This document shows, piece after piece, positions 30,702 to 33,062 of a stretch of DNA of 33,062 bases. Location: NCBI GenBank assembly GCA_003242685.1, contig QGVD01000042.1:1-33062 (forward strand). The letters are read 5' to 3'. Below the pieces are notes generated by a model. That model worked only from the letters and a program-made list of their open reading frames with translations. It ran no database searches and was not told the DNA's origin. The stretch's first letter is position 1. Every line of letters starts with the position of its first letter. The translations under genes and the position numbers were made by a program. The stretch comes from Pseudomonadota bacterium (GTDB lineage Bacteria > Pseudomonadota > Gammaproteobacteria > Steroidobacterales > Steroidobacteraceae).

Positions 30702-32393
30702 TCACGGATTCACCGCGGAGAGCAGGCGATCGATCGTTTTCCTGAGCGGCTGCGAGCGCGGCGCACGAGCGAGCGCCGTCGCCAGGATCGTGCGCGCCTG
30801 CTGCTGCTGGCCGCTCGCCCAGAGCGCCTCGCCCCAGTGAGCCGCGATCTCCGGATCGCGGCCGAGCGCATACGCGCGCTCGAGAATGGGAATCGCCGCG
30901 CGCGTGTCGCCGCGCCGGAAACGGACCCAGCCGAGACTGTCGAGCATCGCCGGATTGTCGGGTGCGCTCTCGAGCGCGCGGCGGATGAGCGTTTCCGCAC
31001 GCGCGAGCTCGATCCCGTGATCGGCCATCGTATAACCGAGCGCGTTCATGACCGCGGGATCTCCGGGACGCTCCTCGAGGAGCTTCTCCAGCGCATCGAG
31101 ACACTCGCGGAGCTGGCCGCCGCGCTCGAGCAGCACCGCACGCTCGTACTGGAGCGACGGATGCCCCGGATGGCGCTCGAGCGCCGCATCGAGGAGCGCG
31201 ATGGCGCTCTCGATGTCGCCGTGATCCGCGAACAGCCGCGCCTTGATGAGCGTGAGCTCGAACGCCTGCTCCGGATGCTCGGTTGCGTAGTCGTCGAGCA
31301 TCGCGAGCGCCTCGGCGCGCTCGCCGCGCTCGAGAAGAATGCCGGCCGCGCGGGCGCGCGCGGTGATCGCGAGCTGTGAGTTGGCGAGCCGGCGGTAGCC
31401 CGCGAGCGCGCTCTCGTAATCGCCTTCGCGCTCGGCGATCTCCGCCAGATAGAAGATGGCGGCGTCGGTCCCCTCGCCGCTCGTCGCGAGCGCCGTGAGC
31501 CGCCGCTCCGCCTCGTCGAAATCGCCGCTCTCGAGAGCGAGCAGCGCCAGGCGCCGCTCGACTTCGCCCTGCGCGACGCCTTCCGCGTGCAGTCGCTCGA
31601 GCTCCTGACGCGCCTCCTCGAGGCGCTCGAGTCCCATGAGCGCGTCGGCGAGCTCGAAGCTGCTCCCTTCAGGATCCGCGAGCGCGATCTCGCGCGCGAG
31701 CTCGATGGCCCGCGGAGCATCGCCTCGCAGGACGTAGACACGGATCAGCACGCGCTTCGCGGCCGCGGCCTGCGGATCGCGCGCGAGCGCCTGCTTCGCG
31801 TATCGCTCCGCACGCTCGAGGTGGTATGCCTCGAGCGCGATGTCGGCGAGCAGCGCCAGGACGTTCGGCGAGGTCCCGGAGCCTTCCGCGACCGGCGAGA
31901 GCACCGCGAGCACCGTCGCAGGATCCGACTCCTGGAGCAGCATCTGCGCGAGCTCGCTCAACGCGCCTTCCGAGCTCCGGCCGCCGTCGCGCGCGAGCTG
32001 CGCGATCACGCCGCGCGCTTCGCGCAGCTTGTAGAGCTTGAGCGCCACGACGGCGTAGAGCGTGGCGGCATCCGTATCGTCGGGCGCGAGCGCGCGCCAG
32101 CGCTGCACGGCTTCCCACGCCGCAGGCAGATGCTCGCAGGAGAACGCGACCTGGGCGGCGCGCTTCGCGAGCTCCGCATCTCCGCCCTGAGCCGCGCGCG
32201 CATAGCTTTCGGATGCGGACCGGCAGTCCCCGCGCTCGAGTGCGATCTCGGCCACGACGGTGAGCGAGCTCGTCTCGGAACCGTCGGGCGGCTGCTCCGG
32301 CTCTGCGCGCGGCGTGGTGGAAGAGCAGCCCGGCAGGACGCCCGACAGCAGCCCCAGGGCGGTGAGCATTGCGGCAAGGGAGATTCGAGTCAT
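30702..32393 (-). CDS. TPR-repeat lipoprotein next to lolB
   Basis: This 563-residue exported protein has a lipobox LPGC (C23) followed by about 14 TPR-like helical hairpins, for example ALLADIALEAYHLERAERYA and MNALGYTMADHGIELARAE near the end. This TPR gene is the usual neighbour of lolB in Pseudomonas (the PA4667 position) and probably acts as a protein-interaction scaffold at the outer membrane; its exact role is not settled. The ATG at 32393 gives the signal peptide; there is no ribosome binding site, and a TATAGT lies just upstream, so the mRNA may be leaderless. It is divergent from prfA and its stop overlaps the possible GTG start of lolB. Confidence 0.85.
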   Translation of the reverse strand: MTRISLAAMLTALGLLSGVLPGCSSTTPRAEPEQPPDGSETSSLTVVAEIALERGDCRSASESYARAAQGGDAELAKRAAQVAFSCEHLPAAWEAVQRWRALAPDDTDAATLYAVVALKLYKLREARGVIAQLARDGGRSSEGALSELAQMLLQESDPATVLAVLSPVAEGSGTSPNVLALLADIALEAYHLERAERYAKQALARDPQAAAAKRVLIRVYVLRGDAPRAIELAREIALADPEGSSFELADALMGLERLEEARQELERLHAEGVAQGEVERRLALLALESGDFDEAERRLTALATSGEGTDAAIFYLAEIAEREGDYESALAGYRRLANSQLAITARARAAGILLERGERAEALAMLDDYATEHPEQAFELTLIKARLFADHGDIESAIALLDAALERHPGHPSLQYERAVLLERGGQLRECLDALEKLLEERPGDPAVMNALGYTMADHGIELARAETLIRRALESAPDNPAMLDSLGWVRFRRGDTRAAIPILERAYALGRDPEIAAHWGEALWASGQQQQARTILATALARAPRSQPLRKTIDRLLSAVNP

Positions 32394-32400
32394 ATGGCGC

Positions 32401-32406
32401 ACTATA
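32401..32406 (-). promoter_or_regulatory. Candidate -10 element for the TPR-lolB-ispE unit
   Basis: TATAGT on the minus strand (32406-32401) would start transcription at about 32394, right at the ATG at 32393. No good -35 lies at the normal distance. If it is used, the mRNA has no leader and no ribosome binding site. Confidence 0.4.
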
Positions 32407-32419
32407 GCCGAAGCGTGCC

Positions 32420-32449
32420 TTGTCATATCCGGCGGCCATCCCGGAGAAT
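32420..32449 (+). promoter_or_regulatory. Candidate promoter of prfA
   Basis: TTGTCA (32420-32425) and GAGAAT (32444-32449) are 18 bases apart, about 70 bases upstream of the prfA ATG. Both hexamers deviate from consensus. The rest of the 125-base spacer shows no gene, and hemA is not there. Confidence 0.35.
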
Positions 32450-32518
32450 GCCGCGCCCGCACGCTGCGCGAGCGGCGACCGAGCCGCGGCACCGCCGCGC
32501 ACCCGGAAAGTCGAGTCG

Positions 32519-33058
32519 ATGAAGGAATCCATCCGTCAGCGCCTGGAGAAGATGACCGACCGCTTCGAGGAGGTCGGCCGTCTGCTCGCGGATCCTGAAA
32601 TTGCCGGGGGATCGCAGCAGTTTCGCGATCTGTCGGTGGAGTACGCGCGGCTTCAGCCCGTGGCGGAGCGTTACCGCGGATATCTGAATCTGGAAGCGGA
32701 GCTTGCCGCGGCGCAGGAGATGAGCCGCGACGCCGATGCCGCCATGCGCGAGCTCGCCGAGGAGGAAACGGCGCGCGTGCGCCGGCTGCTCGAGATCGAG
32801 GAAGCCGAGCTGCGCAAGCTCCTCGTGCCGCGGGACCCGCGCGACGACAAGAACATCTTCCTCGAGATCCGTGCCGGCACGGGCGGCGACGAGGCGGCGA
32901 TCTTCGCGGGCGACCTGTTCCGCATGTACTCGCGCTACGCGGAGAGCCAGGGGCTGCAGGTCGAGGTGCTGAGCGAGAGCCCGGGTGAGCACGGCGGATA
33001 CAAGGAGATCATACACCCGGGCGGGGGGCGCGGGCCGTCTCTCCGGTCACATCTATAG
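32519..33058 (+). CDS. prfA: Peptide chain release factor 1, N-terminal part; frame disrupted near the window edge
   Basis: RF1 ends translation at UAA and UAG. The visible 179 residues begin with the coiled helical domain MKESIRQRLEKMTDRFEEVG and include the strongly conserved NIFLEIRAGTGGDEAAIFAG, DLFRMYSRYAESQG and GEHGGYKEII. After that, HPGGGRG and PSLRSHL do not fit any RF1, and a TAG follows at 33056-33058. In the +1 frame the last six codons read GHIYSR, which fits the expected GVYSR segment, so homology appears to resume after a G-rich block. The GGQ and stop-codon recognition parts lie outside the window. The ATG at 32519 has GGAAAG about eight bases upstream. A real RF1 frameshift would be lethal in most bacteria, so an edge sequence error is likely. 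Confidence 0.85.
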   Translation: MKESIRQRLEKMTDRFEEVGRLLADPEIAGGSQQFRDLSVEYARLQPVAERYRGYLNLEAELAAAQEMSRDADAAMRELAEEETARVRRLLEIEEAELRKLLVPRDPRDDKNIFLEIRAGTGGDEAAIFAGDLFRMYSRYAESQGLQVEVLSESPGEHGGYKEIIHPGGGRGPSLRSHL

Positions 33059-33062
33059 CCGG

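Overview
This is a high-GC bacterial chromosomal segment, most likely from a gammaproteobacterium related to the Pseudomonas/Xanthomonadales/Steroidobacter side of the class. The main evidence is the block at 25.4-33 kb, which keeps the order known from Pseudomonas: TPR lipoprotein - lolB - ispE - tRNA-Gln - prs - rplY - pth - ychF, with prfA divergent. YbaL, PuuR/PuuC, RlmKL and an elongator tRNA-Met also match gammaproteobacterial forms closely. Both ends look like contig ends: rlmL runs off the left edge a codon or so before its expected stop, and prfA loses its frame about 50 bases before the right edge. No mobile element, phage, CRISPR array or rRNA was seen.

Left part (1-9.6 kb). A minus-strand operon puuR - puuC - exonuclease/GIY-YIG nuclease - rlmL is held together by a short gap and two 4-base GTGA stop/start overlaps. 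Divergent from it is an omega-amino-acid:pyruvate aminotransferase. Together the aminotransferase, the PuuC-type aldehyde dehydrogenase and the PuuR-type repressor form an amine or beta-alanine catabolic module (amine to aldehyde to acid). Next comes a PQQ- and heme-containing alcohol dehydrogenase with a lipoprotein signal.

Middle part (9.6-22.1 kb). This stretch is dominated by cyclic-di-GMP turnover and the cell envelope. It has three GGDEF-EAL proteins: one with both sites intact, one with a degenerate GGDEF, and one with a degenerate GGDEF plus an ELL variant of EAL. Between them lie a TorF-type porin, a glycine-zipper/OmpA protein, a three-part N2227-type methyltransferase, a secreted SnoaL-like protein and two very small membrane peptides (44 and 28 aa) with good ribosome binding sites. 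A perfect 16-bp CRP/Clp-type palindrome lies upstream of the second GGDEF-EAL gene. This neighbourhood is the best candidate in the window for something not yet described.

Right part (22.1-33 kb). tRNA-Met, a GntR/HutC regulator and a YbaL-type cation/proton antiporter come first, then a nearly empty stretch of about 570 bases, then the conserved housekeeping cluster. Its one surprise is that hemA, which normally sits between the TPR gene and prfA, is missing.
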